Source: an uncultured Parvularculaceae bacterium (GTDB lineage Bacteria > Pseudomonadota > Alphaproteobacteria > Caulobacterales > Parvularculaceae). Taken from it: a stretch of 33,399 bases of DNA. The stretch lies in the NCBI GenBank assembly GCA_938010655.1, contig CALLVA010000118.1, forward strand, positions 1 to 33,399, read 5' to 3'. The notes beneath the pieces are model-generated. The model did no database searches. It was given only the letters and a program-made list of their open reading frames with translations, and was not told the origin of the DNA. Both the position numbers and the translations under genes were made by a program. Positions 25,254-33,399 of the stretch are shown here, piece by piece. Each line of letters begins with the position of its first letter. Positions within the stretch are counted from its first letter, which is position 1.

Positions 25254-26639
25254 ATGTTGAACACCGTAAAAGAACACTCACCAGAAGCCATTGCCAAAAA
25301 AGCACAAGAAATGGCGGATGGGTTTTTAAAAAAATCCAAAGATAAAACACTGACAATCGGGATCATTGGTCTTGGATATGTCGGGCTGCCCCTTGCAGAG
25401 GCTTATAACAAGCAAGGTTATAATGTCGTTGGATATGATATAGATCCTCGCAAGGTTGAGATTATCAATAATGGTGATGTCCTTCTAAAACATATGGACA
25501 AAACGCGCATGGAAACTTTGCGCGATAGCGGATTATTGAGCGCGACAACAGATATTGCTGCTTTGAAAGAAGCTGACGCTCTATTGATCTGTGTACCAAC
25601 ACCGCTCAACGCGCATCGCGAACCAGATCTTTCCTACGTTAAAAAGACAACTGTTGAATTGGCAAAAATCCTACATCCCGGTCAAATTGTTATTCTTGAA
25701 TCAACGACCTATCCGGGCACAAGCGAAGAGGTTATTCTGCCGCTTCTGGAGGCTGGTTCTGGTTTAAAAGCTGGTCTTGAATTTGCGGTTGCGTATAGCC
25801 CGGAGCGCGAAGACCCCGGAAACCCAAATTTTGAAACATCCACAATTCCAAAAGTTGTAGGCGCAAACACGCCCGCAGAAATGGAAATGGCTGTTGCAAC
25901 CTATAACATCATCACAACCCCTGTGCCTGTGTCGAATATGCGCACGGCAGAAGCGGTGAAGTTATCGGAAAATATCTTTAGACTGATTAACATCGCACTC
26001 GTTAATGAATTAAAGACGGTCTATGCGCCAATGGGAATTGACGTTTGGGAAGTCATTGACGCGGCTAAGACAAAGCCATTTGGCTTCATGCCATTCTACC
26101 CAGGCCCCGGCCTTGGGGGGCATTGCATCCCAATTGATCCATTTTATCTGACGTGGAAAGCAAGAGAGCATGGCGTCAGCACCCGCTTTATCGAATTGGC
26201 GGGGGATGTCATTGCGCAAATGCCGAAATATGTGATTGAGCGTATTTCAGAAGCCATGAGCACGCATTTGAAAAAACCTCTAGCGGGCTCTCGCATTTTG
26301 CTTGTTGGTCTTTCCTATAAAAAGAATGTCGATGATATGCGCGAAAGCCCGACGCTTCACTTGATCGATCAATTGCGACAGCGCGGCGCCGATGTGCAAT
26401 ATCACGATCCATATATTGCCAAAGTACCGATGACGCGGGACCACCCGGAATATCATGGCATGCAATCTGTGCCTCTCACAAAAGAAGGTGTTGCCGGTTT
26501 TGATTGTGCCGTTATTGCGACGGATCATGACAATGTGGATTACGACCTCATTGTGCGTGAAATGGACTTGATTATTGATACACGGAACGCCACAGCGCGC
26601 GTGACGGGTCTACCAAAAGATCATGTCATTAAGTCATAA
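25254..26639 (+). CDS. wbpA: Nucleotide-sugar dehydrogenase, WbpA-like (UDP-HexNAc 6-dehydrogenase); frame opens at 25239
   Basis: IGIIGLGYVGLPLAEAY; ESTTYPGTSEE; catalytic Cys in PGPGLGGHCIPIDPFYLTWKARE; C-terminal LLVGLSYKKNVDDMRESP. Confidence 0.9.
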   Translation: MLNTVKEHSPEAIAKKAQEMADGFLKKSKDKTLTIGIIGLGYVGLPLAEAYNKQGYNVVGYDIDPRKVEIINNGDVLLKHMDKTRMETLRDSGLLSATTDIAALKEADALLICVPTPLNAHREPDLSYVKKTTVELAKILHPGQIVILESTTYPGTSEEVILPLLEAGSGLKAGLEFAVAYSPEREDPGNPNFETSTIPKVVGANTPAEMEMAVATYNIITTPVPVSNMRTAEAVKLSENIFRLINIALVNELKTVYAPMGIDVWEVIDAAKTKPFGFMPFYPGPGLGGHCIPIDPFYLTWKAREHGVSTRFIELAGDVIAQMPKYVIERISEAMSTHLKKPLAGSRILLVGLSYKKNVDDMRESPTLHLIDQLRQRGADVQYHDPYIAKVPMTRDHPEYHGMQSVPLTKEGVAGFDCAVIATDHDNVDYDLIVREMDLIIDTRNATARVTGLPKDHVIKS

Positions 26640-26642
26640 GTA

Positions 26643-28376
26643 TTGCCGGTCAAATCAAAGGGCGGAAAAGAGCCTGATATGACAAAAAAGGAAAGCGCAA
26701 TGCTGAATAAATTGATCATCGGACTGTGCGCCATAGCACTTATCGGGGTTATCAGTGTTGGTTATATGGTCATGCAGGGGGCAAAACCTGAAACGGTTTA
26801 TACCACGGCCATGGCAGAAAAAATTCGGGGCGAAACCGAAAACGGCGATAGTTTTAAAGACGCCAAGGCCCGCGCGCGCCTGGCTTATGATAAAAATAAA
26901 CTCCCTCTCTTCGATCAATCCTCCCTTTCCCCCCACGCAACACCGCAGCCAAAGCCGCCAATCGCGGGACGCGTAGGCATTATCTGGCAAGAGGGCGAAC
27001 GCGCAGCTCAGAGCTTTGAAGAAGAAATCAAAACAGATGTTTTGTATCCTGTAAGTTTTTGGCAAAAAGCATTTGATGCTTGGGCGGCCCATGAAGACCG
27101 GGAAGTTGATGGCGGCATCATGCCTTTTGAAAGGCTAGCCCGCACTCCAAACGCCTCTGTCCTATATAATTTAGGCTTTCAGGCAAAAGCGTACACATAT
27201 GCGTGGATGGCGACGGAAGACCCAAAATATTTGGAACGCGCCTTGATGATGATAGAGGGGCCTATCAAAACAGCGAAACCCGCTTCTGAATTGGGCACAG
27301 CCTTTTCCTATGGGGATGATTATTTAAGCTGGGCGGGGATTAATTTTTTTGAAGACGGGACATGGACCGTCACAGGCGAAGAAATTCAAGCTGAATCACA
27401 GCTCTTTCGTGTCGCCGCATTGCTCATTTATGAAATGAGTTTGCGGGATGATATTATGTTCAGCACCCGAAAATCAGATGATGGCCTGACCTATCGCCAG
27501 AGACGACAAGCTATCCTAGATTTCACAATGACAAATGTCGTTGAAAAATGGTGGTCACGTCGCCAATCTGAACGTGTTCCTGTGGGGCACCTTATTTTGG
27601 GTCAATCAATTGAAATTGATTTTTATGCCCGGTGGGCTGAATTGGTTATGATGCTCGATAAGGTGATTGAGCGCGGTGACTATACTTTCACTCCAAAAGT
27701 TTTTGAAAACGAAAACAAAAAAACCACACAAGTTTTTGCCACCGACGAAAATAACGTTCCTCAGCCTATGGATGCAAAAGATGTCTTGGCGGCATTGTTT
27801 AATCACCTCAATGGCAAAAAGGGCGTTAACACAGCGGCGTCTGGTTTCGGTTATCTGGATAACCCAGATACCAAAAACTCTCACTACAGATCACTTTGGA
27901 ATCAGGTTCAGCCTCACCCGAAGAACAAAAATGCCTATTTTTGGTCTGACAAATGGCCCGTCTCAGGCAAAGACCCGCTTAAGACGGGACAAGGCGAAGA
28001 CGTTTCTCACGCAAATCTAACCTTCTCGGCGATTACATTAATGATGGCCCATCAAAGCGGCGGTTGGCAGAAAAGCGACCTCGATAAATTACGCGAGACC
28101 GTCAAAATAATCTGGAATGATGACCGGGTGAATCCCCTATTTAATATCTATCTAGGCGATACCGGCCAATATAAGTCTGTCTACACCGCAGAAATCTTCG
28201 CCGTTGGGCAACCTCTTTTTGGGGACAAAACGGGTGCGGAAGAAATGCAATTAATTTTTCAGCGTGTTAGACCATGGCAAAATTATCGCGCGCTGCATTA
28301 TGCCATGCTGATGCACAACGCCAAGCTGTTAGGCGTAGCTGAAAACACCGAAAACAAGCAAACACAAGCCCCGTAA
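26643..28376 (+). CDS. Membrane-anchored protein, predicted alpha/alpha-toroid (lyase/hydrolase/epimerase-like), function unknown
   Basis: Single N-terminal TM (LIIGLCAIALIGVISVGYMVM) and a large soluble region rich in amphipathic helices; GEDVSHANLTFSAITLMMAHQSGGW resembles motifs of alpha/alpha-barrel carbohydrate-active proteins. A more upstream or internal start (ATG 26679 or 26700) is possible. Confidence 0.6.
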   Translation: MPVKSKGGKEPDMTKKESAMLNKLIIGLCAIALIGVISVGYMVMQGAKPETVYTTAMAEKIRGETENGDSFKDAKARARLAYDKNKLPLFDQSSLSPHATPQPKPPIAGRVGIIWQEGERAAQSFEEEIKTDVLYPVSFWQKAFDAWAAHEDREVDGGIMPFERLARTPNASVLYNLGFQAKAYTYAWMATEDPKYLERALMMIEGPIKTAKPASELGTAFSYGDDYLSWAGINFFEDGTWTVTGEEIQAESQLFRVAALLIYEMSLRDDIMFSTRKSDDGLTYRQRRQAILDFTMTNVVEKWWSRRQSERVPVGHLILGQSIEIDFYARWAELVMMLDKVIERGDYTFTPKVFENENKKTTQVFATDENNVPQPMDAKDVLAALFNHLNGKKGVNTAASGFGYLDNPDTKNSHYRSLWNQVQPHPKNKNAYFWSDKWPVSGKDPLKTGQGEDVSHANLTFSAITLMMAHQSGGWQKSDLDKLRETVKIIWNDDRVNPLFNIYLGDTGQYKSVYTAEIFAVGQPLFGDKTGAEEMQLIFQRVRPWQNYRALHYAMLMHNAKLLGVAENTENKQTQAP

Positions 28377-28489
28377 GCTTTTGTGGCACGGGGCAATCAG
28401 AGGGCAGTCATGGGGCTGTATGATTGACAAAACACGCCCTGAGGCTCAAATATAGAGTATACTGTAATGGAGTATGGAGACCTAATATC

Positions 28490-29086
28490 ATGAAACTCGT
28501 TTCAAAATTCGTGCTGATTTTATCCGCCATCGTGTTAACGGCTTGCGCTGCTTCTAATGCGCCTAAGCCAACTTCATCGGCAGACGCTTCGATGCAGACC
28601 AAAGAAAGCGCAACGGCGCCTCAAGTCGAAGATTATCGCATCAATGTTGGCGATAAAATTGAATTGACCGTCTTTGATGATGAACGCCTCAACAACACCT
28701 ATTTGGTCTCCACCAATGGCACTGTTTCCTTGCCACTCATCGGGTCTGTTGTTGCTGGCAACAACACGATTGAAGAGTTCATTACAGCCGTTGAGGAAAA
28801 ATTGAAAAATGAGTTGATCAATAAACCTCGCGTGAGCGCGCAAATCGTTGGGTTCCGTCCTTTTTATGTTTTAGGGGAAGTCGAGCGCCCCGGCTCTTAT
28901 GATTATAATTTCGATATGACCATTTATGGTGCCATTGCGGCCTCTGGTGGCTTTAGTTTCAGAGCCAAACAGGATGTCGTTTATATTCGGCGCGCTGGGA
29001 GTGATTTGGAAGAAGTATTGGAAATTACACCATCCCTGAAAATCCTGCCAGGCGATACAATTCGCATCGGGGCTAGGAACTTCTAA
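28490..29086 (+). CDS. Polysaccharide export outer-membrane lipoprotein (Wza/GumB/OPX family)
   Basis: Lipobox LTAC; DYRINVGDKIELTVFDDERLNNTYLVSTNGTVSLPLIGSVVAGNNTIEEF; FYVLGEVERPGSYDYNFDMTIYGAIAASGGF. Frame opens at 28424. Confidence 0.94.
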   Translation: MKLVSKFVLILSAIVLTACAASNAPKPTSSADASMQTKESATAPQVEDYRINVGDKIELTVFDDERLNNTYLVSTNGTVSLPLIGSVVAGNNTIEEFITAVEEKLKNELINKPRVSAQIVGFRPFYVLGEVERPGSYDYNFDMTIYGAIAASGGFSFRAKQDVVYIRRAGSDLEEVLEITPSLKILPGDTIRIGARNF

Positions 29087-29093
29087 ATACCAT

Positions 29094-29118
29094 CACCTGC
29101 CTTTGTTCAAGGCAGGTG
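29094..29118. repeat. Stable hairpin between the OPX gene and the outer-membrane barrel gene
   Basis: Perfect 10-bp inverted repeat CACCTGCCTT-tgttc-AAGGCAGGTG; no U-tract, so not a classical terminator. Confidence 0.8.
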
Positions 29119-29139
29119 TCATACGATTGGGGGAGACTT

Positions 29140-30474
29140 ATGACATATCGCAAAAAAATAGCCCGCCGCAAAATGAGACCCATTTTATTGGCAGGAAGCA
29201 TACTGACAATGACGGCTGTGGTTTCCCATGGGTTTGCCGCTGAGTCTCGCAGAGAACCAGAATCCATTTTGTCGCGTCACCAGCCAACCAAAGATGTTGC
29301 AGCCGTGTTTTCCGGGACGCCAATTGGGCTTTTTGCCGAAGGGGGCATTGGATCATCAGATAATGTTTTTCTGGTCGATGATGATGCGGCCAATCGTGTC
29401 GATGATCTTTTTGCTGAAATTTCCGTTTCTGCGGCGGCAAAACAACTCTTTCGTGTTTATGAAGTGACCGTCGCAGCGAATGCCAAAACGCGGCAATATA
29501 TTGATGAAAATGAGAGCGCGCTAAATCGCTTAGGGTTTTTTGGCGATGTTGCTTGGAAGGGCTATAAAGCAACCGAAGTCTCGCTTGCCGCGAATTATCT
29601 GAATACGAATGAAGCCAAAAACTCTGCCGGGCTTATTTCTGGCACAGTCGCGCCAGTTCAACTTGCGTCTTCTGGCCTCTCTCTGGTCGCCCAGCACATG
29701 TTCGCCAATAACACATCATTTCTCGCAAGCGTTTCATTCGCAAACACAGATTATGATGATTTGGAAAGTCGACAACCGAACGGTCAATTATTTATTATTG
29801 ACCAAGATTTTAGAGATAATGACCGCATTCAATTTGGTGTTAAATTAGAACGCGACCTTCCCATTGGGCCCACGGTTTATATTGATACCGCGAGAACAAT
29901 GTTCGAATATGAGTCATCCCCATCCCTCTTTCCTGTAAATTCCGTTTTACCTGTGGATTTAAACCGGGACTCCACTGCAACGAGTTTGAAATCTGGTATT
30001 ATTTTTGGTCAAGATGATCTTTATACGACTAATATTGAAATCGGCTATAAACAGCAAGATTTTGATAGTTCTTTTGCGGAAACGGTTGAGGGGTTTGTTG
30101 GGGTGGCAAGCTTGAAATACCGCCCAACAAAACTGACTGAAATGGAAGTCTTTGCAGAACGCGATATTAATATCTCCCCGATAATTGGCAGTTTTGCTTT
30201 CACCCGAGATAGTATTGGCGCGGAAATAAATCATGATTGGTCAGATCGTGTTCTTCTTTCTGGCTCGATGTCGTTTTCCAGAGATGAATTTAATGACAGC
30301 AATAGAGAAGATAATGTCTGGCTCGGCCAAGTTGGGGTGGGATATCGTGTGACGGAAAATGTTGTGGCACAATTTGATTTCACACGGTTTCAGCGGGATA
30401 TTGATTTCGGCATTGGACCCGACCAAGCCATTACAGAGAACAGCCCTATGATCTCTTTGAAATGGCAACGATAA
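29140..30474 (+). CDS. Outer-membrane beta-barrel protein linked to polysaccharide export (frame opens at 29116)
   Basis: Signal sequence; alternating aromatic/charged beta-strand pattern; C-terminal VVAQFDFTRFQRDIDFGIGPDQAITENSPMISLKWQR; GGGGGAG SD before ATG 29140. Confidence 0.78.
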   Translation: MTYRKKIARRKMRPILLAGSILTMTAVVSHGFAAESRREPESILSRHQPTKDVAAVFSGTPIGLFAEGGIGSSDNVFLVDDDAANRVDDLFAEISVSAAAKQLFRVYEVTVAANAKTRQYIDENESALNRLGFFGDVAWKGYKATEVSLAANYLNTNEAKNSAGLISGTVAPVQLASSGLSLVAQHMFANNTSFLASVSFANTDYDDLESRQPNGQLFIIDQDFRDNDRIQFGVKLERDLPIGPTVYIDTARTMFEYESSPSLFPVNSVLPVDLNRDSTATSLKSGIIFGQDDLYTTNIEIGYKQQDFDSSFAETVEGFVGVASLKYRPTKLTEMEVFAERDINISPIIGSFAFTRDSIGAEINHDWSDRVLLSGSMSFSRDEFNDSNREDNVWLGQVGVGYRVTENVVAQFDFTRFQRDIDFGIGPDQAITENSPMISLKWQR

Positions 30475-30653
30475 ACACTTTTGTTAACCATACATTTCGG
30501 ATGACGTAAGCGGTTGGATCAGTTACGTTTTTATAGCTCATTCGAAAAGAGCAATTTACTTGGGGGGTTGTGCGCGCAAATCAGGCGCTGTTTGTTGCCC
30601 CTGTTATGAAAGAGCGCTTTAACGCGCATATGGCGTTCAGGGGAGCGATCAAT

Positions 30654-31934
30654 ATGAAGATTTGGATCGTCCACCAACATGCCGGTGTCCCCGAACATTA
30701 TGGCTATTCCCGGCATTATTATTTTGCCAAAGAGCTTCTGGCGCAAGGCCATGACGTTACGGTTGTCGCCTCTCAATTTAATCACAAAGCAAAGAAGCCT
30801 GTTCCCTTAGACCAAGAAGGCACCATCATCGATACACGTCATGATGGTGTTCGTTTTATTTGGATCAAAGGACCAACATATAATGAAAGCTTTGTAAAAC
30901 GCCTTTTCAATCTAGCGCATTTCTATCAAGGGGTGCTCGGCAGTTGGCAATGGCGCAAGGAAGAAAAGCCTGACGTTATTGTTGGCTCTAGCCCCTCGCC
31001 CATTGCGGCGTTGGGCGCGGCGCGTATCGCAAAAAAATTAAAAGTGCCTTTCGTTCTGGAGGTCCGGGATTTCTATCCCCTGACCTTAACAAAGATTGGC
31101 AAACTACCCGGCTTTCATCCCATTGTTTTATTTTCCGCGCTGCTTCAGCAAATTTTATATCGTTCAGCAAAACACTTTATTACTGTCGTGCCGTCTGGAG
31201 GAGCGCAATTAGCGGAAGTCGTCAAAAACCCACCGCCAGTCACTTTCATTCCCCATTCTATTCCTAGAATTAATGCGCCCAGCGCCAAAAAGCCTTGGCA
31301 AGAGAGAGGCGATTTTCGCGTTCTTTATACAGGCTCCCATGGTCTGGCTGATGATCTTGAAAATATCATAGATGCTTTTAACGATCTTGATAAAATGGGC
31401 GCGGACCCTCGCATTAAATTAGAACTTATTGGAGATGGCGCGCTTAAAGAGGATTTGATCGCCTATACAAAAGGTTTAGGCCTGCTTGATCGCCGGGTTT
31501 TCTTTAAAGATCCAATTCCCCAACAAGAGGTGCTCCCCTTATTGCGCGGTGCAGATTGTTTAATTTTATCGCGCCATGATAGTAAAATTCTTGATTACGG
31601 GATTAGTCTTAATAAAATTCCAGAATATATGGCTTCAGGCGCGCCGACCATTATGGGGGTGACGACAAAAGACGATCCTGTCACGAAATCCAATTGCGGC
31701 ATTGTTGTTCCGCGCGGTGAAAATAGTCTTGGTTTGGCCAAAGCAATTCTCAAAATTTCAGAATTTCCTCAAGAAGAAAGAGATGCAATGGGGCAGCGCG
31801 GCTGGGCTTATTGTGATGAATATCTCAGCCATGAAACCCTCGCGCAAAAATTTCTTTCTGCTTGCGCCGATGCGGCAGACATGGAAACAAAGAGAGCACC
31901 TTTAGCATATACAAAAGCACCAATGTCCAAATGA
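30654..31934 (+). CDS. Glycosyltransferase family 4, WbuB-like (frame opens at 30570; likely start ATG 30654)
   Basis: MKIWIVHQHAGVPEHYGYSRHYYFAKELLAQGHDVTVVAS; KPDVIVGSSPSPIAALGAARIAKKLKVPFVLEVRDFYP; IPEYMASGAPTIMGV. Confidence 0.9.
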   Translation: MKIWIVHQHAGVPEHYGYSRHYYFAKELLAQGHDVTVVASQFNHKAKKPVPLDQEGTIIDTRHDGVRFIWIKGPTYNESFVKRLFNLAHFYQGVLGSWQWRKEEKPDVIVGSSPSPIAALGAARIAKKLKVPFVLEVRDFYPLTLTKIGKLPGFHPIVLFSALLQQILYRSAKHFITVVPSGGAQLAEVVKNPPPVTFIPHSIPRINAPSAKKPWQERGDFRVLYTGSHGLADDLENIIDAFNDLDKMGADPRIKLELIGDGALKEDLIAYTKGLGLLDRRVFFKDPIPQQEVLPLLRGADCLILSRHDSKILDYGISLNKIPEYMASGAPTIMGVTTKDDPVTKSNCGIVVPRGENSLGLAKAILKISEFPQEERDAMGQRGWAYCDEYLSHETLAQKFLSACADAADMETKRAPLAYTKAPMSK

Positions 31935-31971
31935 AAAATAATAAGAACACTAAAGACAGGGGGAGAGCACG

Positions 31972-32850
31972 ATGAAATGGCAAACAAAAGCGCTAGCCTT
32001 TAATGTCATGAGCAATATGGCCGGCGGGCGAAAATTATATGAACTCGCGCAGCGTAATATTACCAAAACAATCCCGCGCGGCATCAAGACCTATGATCGG
32101 TACTTAAGGCAACTACAATATCATTTAGATGCAGCAGCCACTTATGATGTGGATTTAGAACAAGCGACTTATCTTGAGTTTGGCGCAGGCTGGGATTTAT
32201 TTTATCCGCTTGGAATGCATTGTGCCGGGGTTGGGACACAATATGTTTATGATCTGAATCCTCTTGCCAAGTTGGATTTGATCAATTCGGTTATTAAAAA
32301 CTACAAATATCTAAACCCCGCGCAATTTAACCGCATCCCCGATGAAATCTCATCAATGAAAGACCTAAATAATTTGGGTATTCATTATAAAGCACCAGGA
32401 GATGCCGGAAACACGGGGTTAGAAAACGCCTCGGTTGATTTTATATCTACGACCAGTGTGCTTGAACATATTCCCATGCAAGAGAATGGGCGTATTTTGG
32501 AAGAATTGAAGAGAGTATCTCATAAAGACACAGTCATCTCTATGCTGATTGATTATGAAGATCACTATAGTCAACGACGCGATGGCGCAAACCCTTATAA
32601 TTTTTTACAATTTGAAGAAGCCGAATGGGCAAAATATAATCCTGATCTTCATTTCCAGAATCGTCGTCGTCATAGAGATTATGTCCAGCTTTTTGCGGAT
32701 GCGGGACTGCAGACTTTGAAATGTGAGACGTGGCAGCCAGATAATTGGGATGCGTTGCTGGGGGCTTTAAATATGTCCAGTGATTTTGAGGGATATGCAA
32801 AAGAAGAGCTTGCTATCACATGGGGGCATTTCGTCCTCAAAATTAAGTAA
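31972..32850 (+). CDS. Class I SAM-dependent methyltransferase-like protein
   Basis: Motif I-like YLEFGAGWDLFYPLGMH; ASVDFISTTSVLEHIPMQENGRILEELKRVSHKDTVISMLIDYEDHY. Confidence 0.78.
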   Translation: MKWQTKALAFNVMSNMAGGRKLYELAQRNITKTIPRGIKTYDRYLRQLQYHLDAAATYDVDLEQATYLEFGAGWDLFYPLGMHCAGVGTQYVYDLNPLAKLDLINSVIKNYKYLNPAQFNRIPDEISSMKDLNNLGIHYKAPGDAGNTGLENASVDFISTTSVLEHIPMQENGRILEELKRVSHKDTVISMLIDYEDHYSQRRDGANPYNFLQFEEAEWAKYNPDLHFQNRRRHRDYVQLFADAGLQTLKCETWQPDNWDALLGALNMSSDFEGYAKEELAITWGHFVLKIK

Positions 32851-32860
32851 GGGTTTTGGT

Positions 32861-33399
32861 ATGAGTAGTACAACCACATCAGAAATCGGCCAAGCGATCG
32901 AAACGATTGATCGAGGGAATATTAAAGTCATCCAAATGACATCTGCTCATCCTTGGGGCGACACACGTATCTTTGTCAAAGAATGTCGATATCTCGCAGA
33001 TAATGGATATGATGTTACACTCCTGGCCAATGGCATTGACGAAGATGTGGGCAGCGAAGAAGCCCATGGCGTTCAAGTAATCCGGTTGCGGAAGCCCAAA
33101 AACCGCCTAGTGCGTATCCTCGCTTTTCCATGGCGGATGCTTAAATCCGCTTTGAGCTTGAAAGGGCAAGTCTATCACTTCCATGACCCAGAGCTGCTAC
33201 CGATTGGCGTAGCGTTGAAGCTTATTCGTGGCAAAAAGGTTCGTGTTTTATATGACGTACACGAACACCTTCCCAAGCAGGTTGAAGATAAACCATGGGT
33301 GCCAAAACCTTTGCGCAAACCCCTTAGCAAATTTATCAATTTTGCTGAAATGAGCATGGCGAAAATGTTAGATGGTGTCGTCGCGGCAGAGCCACAATT
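32861..33399 (+). CDS. Glycosyltransferase family 4, N-terminal part (runs off the right edge)
   Basis: Own translation from ATG 32861: MSSTTTSEIGQAIETIDRGNIKVIQMTSAHPWGDTRIFVKECRYLADNGYDVTLLANG...VYHFHDPELLPIGVALKLIRGKKVRVLYDVHEHLPKQ; open to the window end. Confidence 0.85.
   Translation, partial: MSSTTTSEIGQAIETIDRGNIKVIQMTSAHPWGDTRIFVKECRYLADNGYDVTLLANGIDEDVGSEEAHGVQVIRLRKPKNRLVRILAFPWRMLKSALSLKGQVYHFHDPELLPIGVALKLIRGKKVRVLYDVHEHLPKQVEDKPWVPKPLRKPLSKFINFAEMSMAKMLDGVVAAEPQ

Noticed and set aside
26655-27092. 145-aa minus-strand ORF
   Set aside because: Antisense to the toroid-like gene start; Phe/Cys-rich shadow-frame composition.
28368-28394. Possible terminator GCCCCGT-N13-ACGGGGC at the end of the toroid-like gene
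   Set aside because: Only 7 bp with a 13-nt loop and no U-tract; overlaps the stop codon. Too weak to call as a terminator.
28424-28464. TTGACA ... TATACT as a promoter for the OPX gene
   Set aside because: Spacer to TATACT is 29 nt, and closer -10 candidates match poorly.
29138-29572. 144-aa minus-strand ORF
   Set aside because: Antisense to the outer-membrane barrel gene; low-complexity His/Gln-rich shadow frame.
1-33399. CRISPR arrays, transposases/IS ends, integrases, tRNA or rRNA genes
   Set aside because: No regularly spaced repeats, no transposase/integrase motifs in the ORFs, and no cloverleaf or rRNA sequence recognised.

Overview
The window looks like an alphaproteobacterial extracellular-matrix island, with no rRNA, tRNA, CRISPR or transposase that I could support. 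It has four parts. (1) A leftward operon of about 9.4 kb resembles the eps/exosortase module: two glycosyltransferases, EpsD-like PPIase, EpsF-like PCP, EpsG-like BY-kinase homologue, exosortase, EpsI, GT2, and a membrane-anchored beta-helix protein. It is divergent from two tandem PEP-CTERM proteins and a small membrane protein. (2) A tightly coupled four-gene redox operon contains two small membrane proteins, a ferric-reductase-like/Rieske fusion, and a Tat-like protein with a DTKCFLGVMRPxxGxxHKxCAxLCIxGGIPPxF motif. (3) A curli-like locus encodes a curlin-repeat protein, CsgF and CsgG. (4) A Wzx/Wzy-type polysaccharide locus contains an asparagine-synthase-like amidotransferase, acyltransferase, Wzc-type kinase, Wzx, Wzy-like polymerase, sugar transferase, UDP-HexNAc dehydrogenase, a predicted alpha/alpha-toroid protein, Wza-like OPX, an outer-membrane barrel protein, GT4, a methyltransferase and a partial GT4. 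The best leads are the uncharacterised Rieske/DTKC operon and an EpsG homologue with an apparent MshEN-like N-terminus but eroded Walker A and Walker B motifs. Others are the nucleophile-less amidotransferase paired with a uronic-acid dehydrogenase, a PEP-CTERM protein with a long C-terminal tail, and several perfect palindromes or hairpins in intergenic regions. All family calls are from motif reading by eye; no database search was run.
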